From assembly GCF_900112235.1 (NCBI RefSeq), contig NZ_FOLH01000001.1, positions 558,001 through 622,000 of the forward strand: DNA of 64,000 nt, in the 5' to 3' direction. Made by a program: the position numbers and the translations under genes. Below the pieces are notes generated by a model, which saw only the letters and a program-made list of their open reading frames with translations, did no database searches and was not told the origin of the DNA. Position 1 is the stretch's first letter. Each line of letters opens with the position of its first letter. Positions 1 to 8,799 of this stretch are shown piece after piece. Source of the DNA: Marinospirillum celere (GTDB lineage Bacteria; Pseudomonadota; Gammaproteobacteria; Pseudomonadales; Halomonadaceae).

Positions 1-808
1 CCAGCCCAGCCAGATTGGCCATGACTGTTAAAAGGGGCAAAACAATCAGTAAGCCCAGCAATTTGGGAATAACCAACCAGGCATAGGGGTCCTGGCCGAG
101 ACTTTTCAGGGCTAAAACCTCTTGGTTCATATTCATGGTGGCAATTTGCGCGGCATAGGCAGAACCTGAGCGTCCAGCAACCAAAATAGCTGCAATCAGC
201 GGGCCCAGTTCCCGTAAATGGGTAATAGCAACCAGCTCAACAATAAAGATGTTGGCGCCATAGGTTTTTAATTGCAGTCCACCTTGCCAGGCCACGACTG
301 CGCCCAATAAGAAGCCCATCAAGGCAATAATAGGGACTGCATGAAGGCCATCGCGTTGGATGACATCCAGCACCAGTTTGGCTTTTAAACGTTGGGGGTG
401 GCGAAGCAGGTTGAGCAGGGCAAGCGTTAAGCGACCGAGAAAATCAAGCAATTCACGGCCATGACGAAGGCTATTGAGAGTGCGATAACCCAGATCAGCC
501 AGCGTATTCAGGCGTGTTTGTTTGGGAACCTTGGCCTGGCGTTTATCAACCAGCTCCAAAAGTGCTTGTTGCTCGGTGGTTAATCCTTGGGGCCAGTGGT
601 CTGGGTTGTTGCCAAACAGCTTCATAAAGACCAAAGCGCCGTTGGTATCCATTTGGCCGCATTCCAGCCGTAGCTCGGAAACGGCCAGCTTGTTCAGGCG
701 TTTTTCCAGTTGCAACCATTGTGTGAGTCTGGCTGTGGTCCAGTCTCCCAGAAGGACTGAACCCTCTGCCTGACTTAGAATTCTGGGTTGGCCGGAAACT
801 CCATCCAT
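1..808 (-). CDS. MlaE-type ABC transporter permease with N-terminal STAS-like domain (3' end outside window)
   Basis: Inner-membrane permease of the MlaE family, which in MlaFEDB-type complexes moves phospholipid between the outer and inner membranes. About 269 residues are visible; the carboxyl end lies beyond the left edge. The first ~110 residues are soluble and resemble the STAS-like extension of some MlaE proteins (family knowledge). Membrane segments follow, with the diagnostic RELGPLIAAILVAGRSGSA stretch near residue 200. The start is the ATG preceded by GGAG. rhlE lies just upstream on the same strand. The partner ATPase and MCE genes are not visible. The family is clear, the substrate is inferred. 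Confidence 0.88.
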   Translation of the reverse strand, partial: MDGVSGQPRILSQAEGSVLLGDWTTARLTQWLQLEKRLNKLAVSELRLECGQMDTNGALVFMKLFGNNPDHWPQGLTTEQQALLELVDKRQAKVPKQTRLNTLADLGYRTLNSLRHGRELLDFLGRLTLALLNLLRHPQRLKAKLVLDVIQRDGLHAVPIIALMGFLLGAVVAWQGGLQLKTYGANIFIVELVAITHLRELGPLIAAILVAGRSGSAYAAQIATMNMNQEVLALKSLGQDPYAWLVIPKLLGLLIVLPLLTVMANLAGL

Positions 809-862
809 TTAAGGCTCCACTTGCTTTGCTTGCCTCTATTGTTAATGAAATCCCCTGTTTTG

Positions 863-2104
863 TCAGCCAGCGGTAGCCACTTTCTTGGCCGCAGGCTTGG
901 CTGAGCGCCTGGGTCTGGAAGAACGATTTCCCGGCTTAGCGGGCTGGCGTGCTGGAGGGCTGGCCGCTTGGGGATTGGTCGAATAGCCAGGTGTTTTAGT
1001 GCGTGGCAGATTCTGTTTGATCAAACGCTCAATACCCTTCAGCAACTTTTCTTCATCACTGGCGACCAGGGAAACAGCCTGTCCGCTGGCACCTGCACGA
1101 CCAGTACGACCAATGCGGTGTACATAGTCTTCAGCAACATTGGGCAGCTCATAGTTGACGACCTGTGGCAGGAGATCAATATCCAAGCCCCGAGCAGCAA
1201 TATCGGTAGCAACCAGCAGCTGAATACTCTTGTCTTTGAAACCGGCCAGAGCCTTGGTACGAGCGGCCTGACTTTTGTTGCCATGAATCGCTGCCGCCTT
1301 GAAACCACCTTCTTCCAAGTACTTGGTCAGCTTGTTGGCACCATGCTTGGTTTTGGTGAAAATCAGCGTTTGGCCCCAGCCGTTATCAACCAGCAGTTTG
1401 ACCAACAGACTTGGCTTTTGTTTTTTATCAACCAGATAAACACTCTGCTCGACTTTTTCAGCGGTGGAATTCTGAGGGCTGACAGAAATCTCAACCGGAT
1501 TATTCACCAGGCCTTTAGCCAGAGTGCGAATTTCTTTTGAAAAAGTTGCTGAAAACAGCAGGTTCTGGCGTTTCGGTGGCAGAACTTTCAAAATTCGTTT
1601 GATATCGTGAATAAAGCCCATATCCAGCATACGGTCAGCTTCATCCAGTACTAAAACTTCCAGATGATCAAATTTCACTGCATTTTGATTATAAAGATCC
1701 AGCAGGCGTCCGGGAGTGGCAACCAGAATATCGGCACCGCGACGCAGCTTCATCATCTGTGGATTGATCTTAACGCCACCAAACACCACGGCAGATTTCA
1801 ACGGCAGCTGACGACCATAGAGAGCCACGCTTTCTGCGACCTGAGCAGCCAGCTCGCGGGTCGGTGTCAGAATCAAACAACGCACCTGATTTGACTTGGC
1901 GGGCAGGCCTTTGGAAAGGCGCTCCAGAATAGGCAGCGTAAAACCAGCCGTTTTGCCTGTGCCTGTTTGGGCAGCCGCCATCATGTCCTTGCCTTCCATA
2001 ATCGCAGGAATAGCTTGGGCTTGAATGGGGGTAGGGTGGGTATAGCCTTGGTCTTTCAGGGCAGCAAGAATCGGGGCGCTTAGGCCCAGAGAGGAAAAAG
2101 TCAT
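863..2104 (-). CDS. rhlE: ATP-dependent DEAD-box RNA helicase RhlE
   Basis: Cytoplasmic RNA helicase that remodels structured RNA, in E. coli linked to ribosome maturation and RNA decay. The 413 residues carry the ordered DEAD-box motifs: a Q motif (FSSLGLS with TPIQ), Walker [30 protein letters not shown], and the helicase C-terminal [11 protein letters not shown] basic Pro/Lys/Arg-rich tail after about residue 370 is typical of RhlE and probably binds RNA. The length fits the family. A second DEAD-box gene, dbpA, lies 31 kb away but is clearly a different subfamily. The gene is divergent from the fumarase gene. Confidence 0.93.
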   Translation of the reverse strand: MTFSSLGLSAPILAALKDQGYTHPTPIQAQAIPAIMEGKDMMAAAQTGTGKTAGFTLPILERLSKGLPAKSNQVRCLILTPTRELAAQVAESVALYGRQLPLKSAVVFGGVKINPQMMKLRRGADILVATPGRLLDLYNQNAVKFDHLEVLVLDEADRMLDMGFIHDIKRILKVLPPKRQNLLFSATFSKEIRTLAKGLVNNPVEISVSPQNSTAEKVEQSVYLVDKKQKPSLLVKLLVDNGWGQTLIFTKTKHGANKLTKYLEEGGFKAAAIHGNKSQAARTKALAGFKDKSIQLLVATDIAARGLDIDLLPQVVNYELPNVAEDYVHRIGRTGRAGASGQAVSLVASDEEKLLKGIERLIKQNLPRTKTPGYSTNPQAASPPARQPAKPGNRSSRPRRSAKPAAKKVATAG

Positions 2105-2211
2105 TGAATAAGGGAATCTCGGTAAAATAGAAGAGCGTCTTGTTAGACGTGGGATCAGCTTACAGTAACCGGCCGCTGACAGCCAGCCTTATTGCTACGA
2201 CTTATGACTGG

Positions 2212-2240
2212 CTGGTCTGCAAAAGTCAGGGTGGTATACT
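2212..2240 (+). promoter_or_regulatory. possible fumarase promoter
   Basis: A TATACT hexamer at 2235-2240, about 35 bases before the fumarase start, reads as a good -10 box. The hexamer 17 bases upstream (CTGGTC) is a weak -35, so an activator may be needed. Read by eye only. Confidence 0.3.
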
Positions 2241-2274
2241 TGCGCGCGATATAACAGACCAAGAGGACTCGTTT

Positions 2275-3792
2275 ATGACCGTTATCCGCCAGGACGACTT
2301 GATTCAGAGTGTTGCCGATGCTCTGCAATTCATCTCCTACTATCATCCAAAAGACTTCATCGACTCCCTGAATGAAGCCTACGAGCGTGAAGAATCACCT
2401 GCTGCCAAGGATGCCATGGCCCAGATTCTGATCAACTCACGCATGTGTGCCCAGGGCCATCGTCCTATTTGTCAGGATACCGGCATCGTCACCGTATTTC
2501 TTGAAGTGGGCATGGATGTAAGCTGGGAAGGCGCGACCATGAGTGTAGAAGACATGGTCAACGAAGGTGTACGTAAAGCCTACCTGCTGCCCGACAATGT
2601 TCTGCGCGCCTCGGTTCTGGCTGATCCTGATGGCAAGCGTGCCAACACCAAGGACAACACCCCGGCGATCATCCACGTCAAACTGGTTCCCGGTAACACC
2701 GTTGATGTTCACGTTGCTGCCAAAGGCGGTGGCTCTGAGGCCAAATCCAAATTTGCCATGCTCAACCCTTCTGATGATGTCGTGGAATGGGTACTGGAAC
2801 AGATTCCTAAAATGGGTGCAGGCTGGTGTCCACCTGGCATGCTGGGTATCGGTATTGGTGGCACGGCAGAAAAAGCCATGCTGCTGGCCAAAGAAGCCCT
2901 GCTGGAACCCATTGATATTCATGACCTGCAGAAAAAAGGTGCCGAAACCCGTTCTGAAGAACTGCGCCTGGAACTCTTCGACAAGGTCAACAAACTCGGC
3001 ATCGGTGCCCAGGGCCTGGGCGGCCTGACTACCGTGCTGGATGTCAAAGTAAAAGACTACCCCACCCACGCCGCCAACAAGCCAGTGGCGATTATTCCCA
3101 ACTGTGCCGCCACCCGCCACACTCATTTTGTTCTGGATGGCTCCGGCCCTGCTGCCCTGGAAGCACCCAAACTGGAAGACTGGCCTGAAGTCACCCGTGA
3201 AGTGGGTGAGGGCGTCAAGCGCATCAACCTCAACACCGTGACCCGTGAAGAAGTGAAAGACCTGAAACCCGGTGATGTGGTGCTGCTGTCCGGCAAAATG
3301 CTGACTGGCCGTGATGCGGCTCACAAGCGCATGGTGGATATGATCAACAAGGGTGAAGAGCTGCCTGTTGATCTGAATGGCAAATTTATCTACTACGTAG
3401 GCCCGGTAGACCCTGTCCGTGAAGAAGTGGTTGGCCCTGCTGGCCCCACCACAGCAACCCGCATGGACAAATTCACCCGCACCGTACTGGAAAAAACCGG
3501 CCTGCTGGGCATGATCGGCAAATCCGAACGTGGCCCCATTGCCATTGATGCCATTCGTGACAACGAAGCCGTTTACCTGATGGCTGTGGGTGGTGCTGCC
3601 TACCTGGTTGCCCAGGCCATCAAAAATGCCAAAGTCCTCGCCTTTGAAGACCTGGGAATGGAAGCTATCTACGAATTCGACGTAGAAGACATGCCCGTCA
3701 CCGTTGCCGTGGATGTTAAAGGTGACTCCATCCACAACATCGGCCCCGCCAAATGGAAAGAAATCATCGCCAAAGACGCTTCTGGCAGCTGA
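2275..3792 (+). CDS. class I (iron-sulfur) fumarate hydratase
   Basis: Interconverts fumarate and malate in the TCA cycle using an oxygen-sensitive [4Fe-4S] cluster. An upstream in-frame start at 2140 is possible, but I chose the ATG at 2275 because it has an AGAGGA ribosome site and gives the N-terminus MTVIRQDDLIQSVADALQF, very like Pseudomonas class I fumarases of about 507 residues (505 here). Visible features include CQDTGIV, GAGWCPPGMLGIGIGGTAEK, PNCAATRH and GKMLTGRDAAHK; the conserved cysteines of class I fumarases are present. A hairpin terminator follows the stop. Together with mqo at 14 kb it supplies two consecutive TCA steps. Confidence 0.96.
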   Translation: MTVIRQDDLIQSVADALQFISYYHPKDFIDSLNEAYEREESPAAKDAMAQILINSRMCAQGHRPICQDTGIVTVFLEVGMDVSWEGATMSVEDMVNEGVRKAYLLPDNVLRASVLADPDGKRANTKDNTPAIIHVKLVPGNTVDVHVAAKGGGSEAKSKFAMLNPSDDVVEWVLEQIPKMGAGWCPPGMLGIGIGGTAEKAMLLAKEALLEPIDIHDLQKKGAETRSEELRLELFDKVNKLGIGAQGLGGLTTVLDVKVKDYPTHAANKPVAIIPNCAATRHTHFVLDGSGPAALEAPKLEDWPEVTREVGEGVKRINLNTVTREEVKDLKPGDVVLLSGKMLTGRDAAHKRMVDMINKGEELPVDLNGKFIYYVGPVDPVREEVVGPAGPTTATRMDKFTRTVLEKTGLLGMIGKSERGPIAIDAIRDNEAVYLMAVGGAAYLVAQAIKNAKVLAFEDLGMEAIYEFDVEDMPVTVAVDVKGDSIHNIGPAKWKEIIAKDASGS

Positions 3793-3808
3793 TGATTTGA
3801 CCCCGCCG

Positions 3809-3830
3809 ACAACCCCAGGGAAGGGGTTGT
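3809..3830 (+). terminator. terminator-like hairpin after fumarase
   Basis: Perfect 8-bp stem (ACAACCCC/GGGGTTGT) with a 6-base loop, 16 bases after the stop codon. The T-run after it is short, so its strength is uncertain. Confidence 0.6.
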
Positions 3831-4242
3831 TGCATCCGAAAACAAATCAAACCCTACCAGGCCCCTCAAGACAAACCTGGAACAGGGGTAAAACCAGCTT
3901 GCTCTGTTGCCCCAACTGCCAGAGTCCAGTGGTTAAAACCCCTGGAACAGCAAAAAGGGATGACGCGCCAGAAGAGCTTGCACTAAACAGCAGTTGAGTA
4001 GAAGCAGGCTGACTGAACCCTGTCCAGGAAAACAACCGCTTGAACCCGAGTTGACCCATGCCCTTGCGCTCAAAAAGGAAAACCGGTAAAAAGTCAGTAG
4101 AGATGATCGCAGAGGCAGCAAAAAAAGCCTGAAAGCGACCAAAAAACAGCCTGAAGGGATCGCCCGCCCAGACAGCAAAAGGCCAGGGAAAGCCGGATCT
4201 GAAAAAGCAAACTCCCTAGCCCCCACCTCTGAGCCAGCGGCC
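3831..4242. other. gene-poor stretch before attC; possible remains of an older cassette
   Basis: About 410 bases without a convincing gene. Short open frames exist on both strands (for example minus 3933-4226, and plus frames rich in Lys/Arg), but none has a good start, recognisable motif or steady coding character. Because an integron-type attC follows directly, this may be the body of a decayed or non-coding cassette. No integrase gene or attI site was recognised here. Confidence 0.4.
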
Positions 4243-4300
4243 GTTCAACATGCGGTTATGCGACAGCTGCGCCGTCCGCATAACCGCTTAAGAGTTAGAT
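4243..4300 (+). mobile_element. integron attC-like recombination site
   Basis: The site has the attC layout: an inverse core GTTCAAC (4243-4249, matching RYYYAAC), an 11-bp perfect inverted repeat GCGGTTATGCG (4252-4262) and CGCATAACCGC (4277-4287) around a 14-base loop, and a core GTTAGAT (4294-4300, matching GTTRRRY). Length (58 bp) and order fit classical attC sites. It sits just before a two-gene AT-rich cassette. No integrase is visible, so this would be a lone site or a cluster lacking an integrase. Confidence 0.75.
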
Positions 4301-4319
4301 TTTAAAGAATGGGATAGCT

Positions 4320-5180
4320 ATGAGCTCAAGCCTGACCCTCCATTTTGATGGAGATATCGTTTCGAATCATTTTGTTTCCGCTCGTACATTGGGAAGGTCA
4401 CTCGTTCACACACAGAATGCGGTAGATAGGGCGTTCCTCGACCTTAAGTACGGGAACCTCTGGAAGCATGCGAGGATGAAGGCCGATGACTATCACGAAG
4501 CTGACTTTATTGCGCTATATCCTGAGGAAGGTGGTTTTGTTCAGAAGTTATTGTCTGATTCTGGTAAAGCGATAGTTGATCGCATTTCTTCTGCGCTTGG
4601 CCCCGCAATGGATCGGGTGCTCCAAGAAGGGGAAGAGGTTTCCGATTCGCTCCAGCAACAGGTAACCAATAGAAAAAATCAAATTGAAAATGGGGTTATA
4701 GAACCCTCCTCATTCCAATATATTTTGGAGAACCCCGGGAATCATGTTGTTAGAGGTTATGCGGACCGCTCAATAAATAGGGAGATTGATCAAGTTCTAT
4801 CAATGATTCGCTCGCAAAGCTCTGGTGATAGCCTTCTTGAAATAACTGCGGAAGGCAGTAGAACTGAAAAATATCAATTTAATCGGTTCAGGAGTGTTCG
4901 CTTCCACTCTATAATATCAAAAAGGCAGATTGGCGAACCCGTCATTTATGTAGCTAGAATCAGGCAGCTAGATCGGCAACTGTTAAATGGGAAAATAGTC
5001 AACCAAGAAAATGACAAAACATTGACGATTAGGTTTGCGGATGATTCTGATTTTTTAAAAGCTCATCCGTACTTAGGGAATAATGACGAAATGGTGTTTA
5101 TTGGAGCGCCTATCATTGAATATGGTGCTTTCGATCCGAATGCTGGCGACATCTATTTCATCGACCTCATGGGGTCATGA
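4320..5180 (+). CDS. cassette gene 1: cytosolic protein of unknown function
   Basis: A 286-residue protein without signal peptide or clear membrane segment. It opens with a beta-rich stretch containing LTLHFDGDIVSNHF, then a helical region, and ends in an acidic, aromatic tail. The opening reminds me of DUF7946-type proteins seen with mobile elements, but I cannot confirm this. It starts 20 bases after the attC core, as the first gene of a cassette does, with GGGATAG as a weak ribosome site. Its stop overlaps the next start by 4 bp (ATGA), so the two are co-translated. Lower GC than the flanking core genes suggests transfer. Function unknown. Confidence 0.8.
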   Translation: MSSSLTLHFDGDIVSNHFVSARTLGRSLVHTQNAVDRAFLDLKYGNLWKHARMKADDYHEADFIALYPEEGGFVQKLLSDSGKAIVDRISSALGPAMDRVLQEGEEVSDSLQQQVTNRKNQIENGVIEPSSFQYILENPGNHVVRGYADRSINREIDQVLSMIRSQSSGDSLLEITAEGSRTEKYQFNRFRSVRFHSIISKRQIGEPVIYVARIRQLDRQLLNGKIVNQENDKTLTIRFADDSDFLKAHPYLGNNDEMVFIGAPIIEYGAFDPNAGDIYFIDLMGS

Positions 5181-5848
5181 TGATTGATCTAGTCGAATCT
5201 CTCAAAGAAAAGTATGCAGAAGAAACTGGCTGGTCTTTCAGTTTCTTTGAGGTTGTGGCATTCTCTTTGTATTTGTTTTTTGTGAGCTTCTTGTTTGAAA
5301 ATGGTGCCGGAGGAGCTTGGCATCAGTTTCTAACTTCAGGGCTTCATGACTTGGCGGTTGGCGACTCATCTATATTTAAAAAAGCCAGCACCCTTGAATA
5401 CATAATTTCTCTAATGTCATTGCTGATCACAATAACGGTTTACAGATATTTACAGTCAAAAATATATGACTTTCTTTCCACGCTAAGAGATATGAGCGGA
5501 TATGTTGCGAGACTAAATAAAAAGTATGGCGATGTTGAGAAAAGTGGCCAGGCAATGAAGATATATATAGCAAAGGAAGCGGCAAATGATAAGAAAAAAT
5601 ATATGCGGCAGGTATCGATGTTAAGTGGCCTTGGATTGCTTTCTATTGCAGGTCTCATAGCAACCACGCCTTTCCTTTTTGTTTTGGACTTAGTCAACTA
5701 TTTTTCAGCTATAACTTGTGTGTTGATATTTTTGGCAGCTCAATGGTTTGCTTTTGTGAAATACACATCGCAAGTGTTGCCTCGGCTAATATTAGAAAAA
5801 AAAGCTAGGGGCGAAGCAGTCAAATTTGGTGAGGGACTTCGAGAATAA
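5177..5848 (+). CDS. cassette gene 2: membrane protein of unknown function
   Basis: A 223-residue protein with hydrophobic segments near residues 24-42, 72-90, 148-168 and 175-193, separated by a charged central region (about 95-140) likely to be cytosolic. It is translationally coupled (4-bp overlap) to the soluble protein upstream. A soluble partner with a polytopic membrane partner is a common layout of abortive-infection effectors, but no motif here proves that. The stop codon runs into the RYYYAAC inverse core of the next attC, typical of integron cassettes. Function unknown. Confidence 0.8.
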   Translation: MMIDLVESLKEKYAEETGWSFSFFEVVAFSLYLFFVSFLFENGAGGAWHQFLTSGLHDLAVGDSSIFKKASTLEYIISLMSLLITITVYRYLQSKIYDFLSTLRDMSGYVARLNKKYGDVEKSGQAMKIYIAKEAANDKKKYMRQVSMLSGLGLLSIAGLIATTPFLFVLDLVNYFSAITCVLIFLAAQWFAFVKYTSQVLPRLILEKKARGEAVKFGEGLRE

Positions 5849-5873
5849 TCTAACAATTCGCGTCACGCGGATG
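5848..5873 (+). mobile_element. left half of a truncated attC site
   Basis: ATCTAAC (5848-5854) followed by AATTCG is the classical 5' half of an attC and overlaps the stop codon of cassette gene 2. The matching right half with a GTTRRRY core was not found; insertion-sequence DNA begins instead, so the site appears cut by insertion or deletion. Confidence 0.6.
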
Positions 5874-5926
5874 CTGTACTTGCTCCGTTTTAGTGGATAC
5901 CTTCAATCACCACTGGAGGTGCTACA

Positions 5927-5977
5927 ATGCCGCGATACAACAACCCCAGAAAAACACGCCAGTACAGCTTTGAGTTC
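5927..5977 (+). pseudogene. IS3-family OrfA, 5' fragment
   Basis: The codons read MPRYNNPRKTRQYSFEF and match, from memory, the start of IS3-family OrfA proteins (MPRYNNPRKTWQYTNEF type), normally about 100 residues. The frame is interrupted by the IS66-type element right after the 17th codon. The helix-turn-helix region and OrfB are absent, so the fragment cannot function. Confidence 0.6.
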
Positions 5978-5978
5978 A

Positions 5979-6531
5979 GTAAGCGAGCCAGCAACCCCAC
6001 CTTGACGACTACTGATAGCTTCCCACCATTTGTAATGGTGAGGCTCTCACCTTTCTTGATTGTGTGGTTTTTCCTTCCCTATTCTGTATATAGGGAAGGA
6101 CTCAGCTCCAGGGCAGCAGTTTGTGGAGGTCTTCTTCAGTTTCTGCCCTGGGCAACTGCTCGAAGACCCTGCAGAGGTAGGTGTAGGGTTCGATGTTGTT
6201 GGCTTTTGCCGTCTCGATCAGGCTGTAGAGGTTGGCACTGGCCTGAGCGCCTTTGGGAGGATCACTGAACAGCCAGTTTTTGTGTCCGATCACGAAGGGG
6301 CGGATGGCGTTTTCTGCCGGGTTGTTGTCCAGCGGGATACGGCTGTCTTTCAGGAACAGTGTCAGGTGATCCCATTGATTGTGCAGGTAGGTCAAGGCAG
6401 TACCCAGCTTGCCCTTGGGCAGGGTGTGTTCCAGGCTTTTCTTTAACCAGTTTTGGATGGCATCAATCACCTGTTGGGTCTCTTCCTGGCGCTTTTGCAG
6501 GTGCATAATGTTGTTTAGCCATATCGCTTAC
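5979..6531. mobile_element. IS66-family element, internally deleted (553 bp)
   Basis: Bounded by GTAAGCG at the left and CGCTTAC at the right, the typical IS66 terminal type. It is flanked by TGAGTTCA on the left and TGAGTTCT beginning two bases past the right end, a probable 8-bp target duplication. A full IS66 element is about 2-2.6 kb with tnpA, tnpB and tnpC; only the last ~130 codons of tnpC remain. A palindrome CACCATT-TGT-AATGGTG lies inside at 6024-6040. Confidence 0.65.
6102..6506 (-). pseudogene. IS66-family transposase TnpC, C-terminal fragment
   Basis: About 134 residues match the end of IS66 DDE transposases: IPLDNNPAENAIRPFVIGHK contains the conserved final acidic residue (NPAENAIRP), followed by NWLFSD, the SLIETAKANN stretch and LLPW at the end. 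The N-terminal two-thirds, with the zinc-binding domain and the first catalytic Asp residues, is missing, so it is inactive. The apparent ATG is only an internal Met. Confidence 0.85.
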
Positions 6532-6660
6532 GGTGAGTTCTAATCCATTAATCTTCTGTTAATCTCCTGTTATTTGTAGGACCCTGTTCAGGGTGTATAT
6601 TGGCTTCCATGCCATGTTACTAGGGATCTGGTGATCCACTAATATTAGGGACAATAGTCT

Positions 6661-8787
6661 ATGCTGCAATCCTCACTGCGTCATCAACTTCTGTTTTTCT
6701 CTGCGCTCGGGCTAATTACTGCTGTATTAGCCATTACTGCTTACAGTGCATTCAGCTTGAATAATCTTGCACAGAGTAACCAAGAGCGCTCCGAAAGCTT
6801 TTTTACCGAACAGCTTATCAACCAGCTAGAACAGCGCTTGAGCAACGAAGCTCTGGAGATGGAGCAACGCATTGGTCAGGTTGCCGCTGTTGCTCAAGGC
6901 TTGTCTGATACTCTCGCTGGCTTGATAAAAGCGGATGCAGCTAGCAAGTTAAGCCGTGAAGATTGGAGCCACTTGGTGCGCCATGCATTGGAAGCTTACG
7001 ACAGCCCAGTGGGAACCTATCTGGTTTGGGAGCCTAATGCTGTTGATGGCCAGGATGCCGATTATGCTGGCAATCAGCACCATTCTGACGATCAGGGTCG
7101 CTTCGGTGTTTATTGGACGCGCAGCCTTGACGGTACCTATGGAGCACGCCCTGTAGCCACTCAAGGACTCGATGACAATAGCACCAACCAATGGGGGTTG
7201 AGAGCCCACGAGTGGTATCAATGTCCGCGTGACCAAGGCTCTCTCTGTATTACCGATCCCGGTGTTTGGGATGTACAGGGCACTCCGACGCTCATGGCCT
7301 CAGCCGTTACACCGGTACAGGTGAATGGCCGTTTCCTGGGAATGGCTGGTGCCGATTTTTCCATGGCTTTTGCCCAGAGACTGGCGGAACGCATCCAGGA
7401 TTCTTTGTATGCGGGTCACTCTCAATTAAGGGTGGTTTCTCACCATGGGTTTTTAGCAGCCGACACCGAGCAACCTGATCAAGTCGGAACTCACTACAGT
7501 GAAGCACAGGGAATGAGTCAAAGCTGGGATGATCTGAAGGAGCTGGTAACCCAGGGCCAGAAATCCAGCTGGATACAGGAAGGTCACGTTATTCTTTTGG
7601 TGCCCATGCCGCTTCAGGAGGCTGGTACGCCCTGGGCAATAGAGTTTCGCTTACCCTTGAATGTCGCTCTGGCTGAAGTAGAAGAACAAAGCCGGCTCAT
7701 TCAGCAGGAGTTCAATCAGCAAATTCTGATTCAGTTTTTAATTGGTTTGATCACTGCTGCTGTAGCCCTATTGCTAATGGCTTGGGTTGCCTCTCACCTC
7801 GCACGTCCTTTAATACAATTGACTCAACTGGCTGAAACCACGGCTGCTGATGGTGATTTGACTCGGCGTTTTGACCTTAACCGTAAAGATGAAGTGGGGC
7901 GCCTGGCGCAAACCTTGAATCACCTGCAAAGCAGCACTCAGCAAGCTATTGCCGAAACGGCACTGCAGGTTGATGAAATGGATCAGCTCAGTGAGAAGAA
8001 TTTACAGTTGATTGAGCTGGTTGATACCACTGTAGCGAATCAGCAGCAAGAGCTTAATCAGGCCGCCAGTGCCCTGGATCAGATTACCGCTGCCGCTACC
8101 CAGGTTGCTGATCTGGCAACAAATGCAGCTCAAAGCAGTAGCCTAAGTTCCAGCCAGGTTACAGAGTCGGCCGAGGCAGCGAACAACAGTGCGAATCAGA
8201 TCACTCAGCTGGAGCAACAGCTTAATCACACACTGGCAACCTTGCAGGAATTGAGCTCGGCTAATGAAGAAATTATTAGCATGACTAGCACCATTAATGA
8301 GATTTCTGAACAAACCAACCTGTTGGCTCTGAATGCTGCCATAGAAGCGGCCCGTGCGGGGGAGCAGGGGCGTGGTTTTGCGGTAGTTGCCGATGAGGTT
8401 CGTCAGTTGGCCACGCGCACTCAAACAGCAACGGCAGAAATTGACTCTGTACTGGATCATCTCAACCAGAAAACCCGGTCAGTCATTACTGCCTTGAATA
8501 AAAGCCAGAGTGTTATGAGTAGCTGCAAGAATCAGTCAGAAGAATCCAGTCGTGCTTTAAGTAAGGTTCAAGCTTCCAGCGATGAGATTGAAGAAGCTTC
8601 CACCCAGATAGCCGCAGCAGCGGAAGAGCAAAGTGCAGCCACCCGGACGCTTCTGGAAAGCTTCAAAGACTTGCATCAGGAAGCTAGCCAGCTGACATAT
8701 CAGGCTAAAGACGCCAAAGAAAGCAGCTCCAAGCTTGAAGAGGCCGCGGAAGCAGTTAAGCAGCAATTGCGTCGCTTTAGATTTTAA
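6661..8787 (+). CDS. methyl-accepting chemotaxis protein with dCache-type sensor
   Basis: Membrane chemoreceptor of 708 residues. A first membrane segment (about 10-30) is followed by a periplasmic domain of about 320 residues with dCache-like features, a second membrane segment (about 358-378), a HAMP domain (about 380-432) and a long coiled-coil signalling domain with the conserved hairpin tip ([20 protein letters not shown]). It would control CheA through CheW; the ligand cannot be read. No C-terminal CheR-binding pentapeptide is seen. The start codon directly abuts the IS remnant, so the native promoter was probably replaced; AGGGA ten bases upstream is the only ribosome-site candidate. 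Confidence 0.93.
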   Translation: MLQSSLRHQLLFFSALGLITAVLAITAYSAFSLNNLAQSNQERSESFFTEQLINQLEQRLSNEALEMEQRIGQVAAVAQGLSDTLAGLIKADAASKLSREDWSHLVRHALEAYDSPVGTYLVWEPNAVDGQDADYAGNQHHSDDQGRFGVYWTRSLDGTYGARPVATQGLDDNSTNQWGLRAHEWYQCPRDQGSLCITDPGVWDVQGTPTLMASAVTPVQVNGRFLGMAGADFSMAFAQRLAERIQDSLYAGHSQLRVVSHHGFLAADTEQPDQVGTHYSEAQGMSQSWDDLKELVTQGQKSSWIQEGHVILLVPMPLQEAGTPWAIEFRLPLNVALAEVEEQSRLIQQEFNQQILIQFLIGLITAAVALLLMAWVASHLARPLIQLTQLAETTAADGDLTRRFDLNRKDEVGRLAQTLNHLQSSTQQAIAETALQVDEMDQLSEKNLQLIELVDTTVANQQQELNQAASALDQITAAATQVADLATNAAQSSSLSSSQVTESAEAANNSANQITQLEQQLNHTLATLQELSSANEEIISMTSTINEISEQTNLLALNAAIEAARAGEQGRGFAVVADEVRQLATRTQTATAEIDSVLDHLNQKTRSVITALNKSQSVMSSCKNQSEESSRALSKVQASSDEIEEASTQIAAAAEEQSAATRTLLESFKDLHQEASQLTYQAKDAKESSSKLEEAAEAVKQQLRRFRF

Positions 8788-8799
8788 GGGCCTTCCAAG

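Larger units (their letters stand above)
5874..6660 (+). mobile_element. IS3-family remnant carrying a nested IS66-family derivative
   Basis: The left part holds TTTTAGTGGATACC, a ribosome site and the first 17 codons of an IS3-type OrfA. The right part ends with an inverted TTAGTGGAT motif next to GGGACAATAGTCT. These two ends look like degenerate inverted repeats of one IS3-family element whose interior was lost. The IS66-type element at 5979-6531 sits inside it. The exact outer ends are uncertain; the right end abuts the chemoreceptor start codon. Confidence 0.5.

Noticed and set aside
2437-3735. 432-codon open frame on the minus strand
   Set aside because: It is antisense to the well-identified fumarase gene; its composition (Phe/His/Gly/Gln-rich) is that of a shadow frame.
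3933-4226. Minus-strand frame of 97 codons and overlapping plus frames before the attC
   Set aside because: No ribosome site, no family resemblance and several competing frames; treated as non-coding.
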